Positions 62,432-63,842 of a DNA stretch of 63,842 bases are shown piece by piece. Made by a program: the position numbers and the translations under genes. Below the pieces are notes generated by a model that did no database searches, was not told where the DNA came from, and saw only the letters and a list, made by a program, of their open reading frames with translations. Source of the DNA: AC-32 sp963788215. Its GTDB lineage: Bacteria; Actinomycetota; Thermoleophilia; Gaiellales; Gaiellaceae. Position 1 is the first letter of the stretch. Every line of letters starts with the position of its first letter. The DNA is taken from assembly GCA_963788215.1 (NCBI GenBank), contig CAWBFX010000006.1, forward strand, positions 1-63,842. The letters run 5' to 3'.

Positions 62432-63585
62432 TGGCGGCCGACGCGCCGCTGCGGATCGGGCTCAACCTGCTCTATCTCGTCGGCGGTGCGGGAGGCGCGG
62501 GGCGCTATGCACAGGAGCTGATGCCTGCGATCCTCGCGGTCGAGCCGGAGACGAAGCTCGTCGCGTACACGACGACCCGCGTCCAGGACGAGCTCCTCGA
62601 CGAGCCCTGGGCGGAGCGGGTGCAGTGGATTCGCTACGACTTCGTGCCGGGGAACCTGCGCAGCCTGGCAACGCAGCTTCTCCGATTGCCCGTCGAGGCG
62701 CGGGGACTCGACGTCATGCACAGCCCGGCGAACGTCGGCGTTCCCGCGACCCTTCGCGCCGCGAACGTGGTCACCCTCCTCGACTTGATCTGGCTTCACC
62801 CCGACACCTCGCCGTTGCCGCCCGCCGCGCGAGCCCGAGCGCGCCTGCTCGCCACGCGCTGCGCCCGCTCGGCCGACCGGGTGCTGACGATCTCGGAGGC
62901 ATCCAAGCGCGATCTCGTCGACACGCTTCGCCTCGACCCGCGGCGAATCGACGTGACTCCGCTCGCCGTGCGCGACGAGGAGCCCGCGGCGACGCCGGAG
63001 CCGGAGCTGCGCGAGAAGCTCGCGCTCGGCGATGCGCCGCTCCTTCTGTGCGTGGCCGAGAAGCAACCGCACAAGAATCTGGCGAGCCTCGTTCGGGCGC
63101 TCGCGGAGGTCGACGGCGTGACGCTCGTCCTCGCGGGCGCGGGGTCGTCGCACGAAGCCGAGCTTCGGCGCCTTGCTTCCGAGCTCGTTGTGAGCGAGCG
63201 GGTGCGGATGCTCGATTGGGTGGCGGAGGCCGATCTCGAGGGGCTCTATCGAGCTGCGAAGGCGTTCGTGCTCCCTTCGCTGATCGAGGGCTTCGGTCTG
63301 CCCATCCTCGAGGCGATGCGGGCGGGCACGCCGGTCGCGTGCGCGGATCGGTCAGCCTTGAGCGAGGTCGCAGGTGAGGCGGCGCTCCTGTTCGATCCCT
63401 TCGACCAGGCCGAGGTCACGGCTGCGGTCCGGCGAGTGCTCACCGACGAGGAGCTCCGCCGGGCCCTCGTTCGCCGCGGCTTCGAGCGGTGCCGCGAGTA
63501 CAGCTGGAAGCACACGGCCGCCCTGACGCTTGCTTCTTACCGCCGGGCGATCGCTTCCCGCCGAGAGCGTAGGGTGCGGCGATGA
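62431..63585 (+). CDS. GT4 glycosyltransferase
   Basis: 384 residues. RIGLNLLYLVGGAGGAGRYAQEL, TLLDLIWLHPDTSPLPP and SEASKRDLVDTLRLDPRRIDVTPLA are shared with the broken gene at 58924 and the fragment at 63582, so the three form a local family. Donor site VAEKQPHKNLASLVRAL and PSLIEGFGLPILEAMRAGTPVA with E-x7-E. Confidence 0.9.
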   Translation: MAADAPLRIGLNLLYLVGGAGGAGRYAQELMPAILAVEPETKLVAYTTTRVQDELLDEPWAERVQWIRYDFVPGNLRSLATQLLRLPVEARGLDVMHSPANVGVPATLRAANVVTLLDLIWLHPDTSPLPPAARARARLLATRCARSADRVLTISEASKRDLVDTLRLDPRRIDVTPLAVRDEEPAATPEPELREKLALGDAPLLLCVAEKQPHKNLASLVRALAEVDGVTLVLAGAGSSHEAELRRLASELVVSERVRMLDWVAEADLEGLYRAAKAFVLPSLIEGFGLPILEAMRAGTPVACADRSALSEVAGEAALLFDPFDQAEVTAAVRRVLTDEELRRALVRRGFERCREYSWKHTAALTLASYRRAIASRRERRVRR

Positions 63586-63842
63586 AGGGGCGACAATTCG
63601 CGTCGGCCTGAATCTCCTCCGTGCGGTCAGGCGGCGGCGGAGCGACGCGATACGCCGAGAACCTTGTGCCCGCACTGCGAGAGGTTGCCCCAGAGGTGCA
63701 GCTGACGGCCTTCGTCGGAGCCGATGCGCCGACCGAGCTGATCTCGGATCCACGCTGCGGAGGCGTCGAGTGGGTGCGCCTGCCTGTGCGCGTCTCACAC
63801 CGGACCCGTCTGTCGCGGAGCTCGCCGCGCTGCCGGTCCTCG
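63582..63842 (+). pseudogene. N-terminal part of another GT4 glycosyltransferase, frameshifted, cut by window end
   Basis: After ATG 63582 the frame stops within ten codons. The next frame reads IRVGLNLL and a third gives GGGATRYAENLVPALREV and QLTAFVGADAPTEL, the N-terminus of the same GT4 family as the gene just upstream. Shifts lie near 63590 and 63628. The 3' part is outside the window, so it is unclear whether this is a decayed gene or sequence error. Confidence 0.6.

Overview
The window is about 64 kb of very GC-rich, gene-dense DNA. GTG and TTG starts are frequent, and start/stop overlaps of the ATGA, GTGA and TTGA type are everywhere. There is no sign of outer-membrane export genes. 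Together with the mix of sulfate-activation, sulfur-shuttle and glycan genes this points to a high-GC actinobacterium. The class Thermoleophilia (Gaiellales/Solirubrobacterales type) is my best guess, but the class is inferred from gene style, not from a marker gene. No rRNA, tRNA, CRISPR array, integrase or transposase was seen. No gap between genes exceeds about 135 bases.

Layout. 1-3788: a sulfate-activation operon (phosphosulfolactate synthase end, APS reductase, APS kinase, ATP sulfurylase, TauE/SafE permease). 3785-6643: membrane glycosyltransferase and O-antigen-ligase-like polymerase on the minus strand. 6736-10565: beta-propeller protein, formyltransferase, PIG-L deacetylase, FlgD-Ig-like protein. 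10569-19427: flippase, epimerases, secreted dimethylformamidase-like protein, solute-binding lipoprotein, glycosyltransferase, ATP-grasp ligase and a small lipoprotein. 19420-20263: an SRPBCC/ArsR pair with a palindromic operator. 20346-37710: the core glycan block, with an eIF2B-like protein, three ATP-grasp enzymes, two flippase-domain or polymerase membrane proteins, many glycosyltransferases, a PglC-type phosphoglycosyl transferase, a FemAB-like transferase, a Wzz-like protein and a DPM1-like transferase. 37748-47694: mixed housekeeping and regulation (MFS, unusual ECF sigma factor, acetyltransferases, two-component system, D,D-carboxypeptidase, second flippase-like protein, methyltransferase). 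47784-49878: sulfide:quinone reductase-like protein with DsrC/TusE-like and DsrE-like partners. 49954-63842: a second glycan block with UDP-xylose and GDP-rhamnose synthesis, a WbaP-type initiating transferase, methyltransferases, glycosyltransferases, a Wzx flippase and a secreted glycoside hydrolase.

How it fits together. The two glycan blocks hold everything needed to start (two phosphoglycosyl transferases), extend (about a dozen glycosyltransferases), flip (two Wzx), polymerise (two Wzy-like) and length-control (one Wzz-like) surface polysaccharides. Sugar modification enzymes (deacetylase, formyltransferase, FkbM and other methyltransferases) accompany them. ATP-grasp ligases and a FemAB-like aminoacyl transferase suggest that the glycan carries amide-linked amino acids; this is inference.

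Sequence quality. At least seven genes are interrupted by one or a few single-base shifts while both halves still align with the expected family. Some of these are probably consensus errors. One glycosyltransferase (58924-60057) carries about four.
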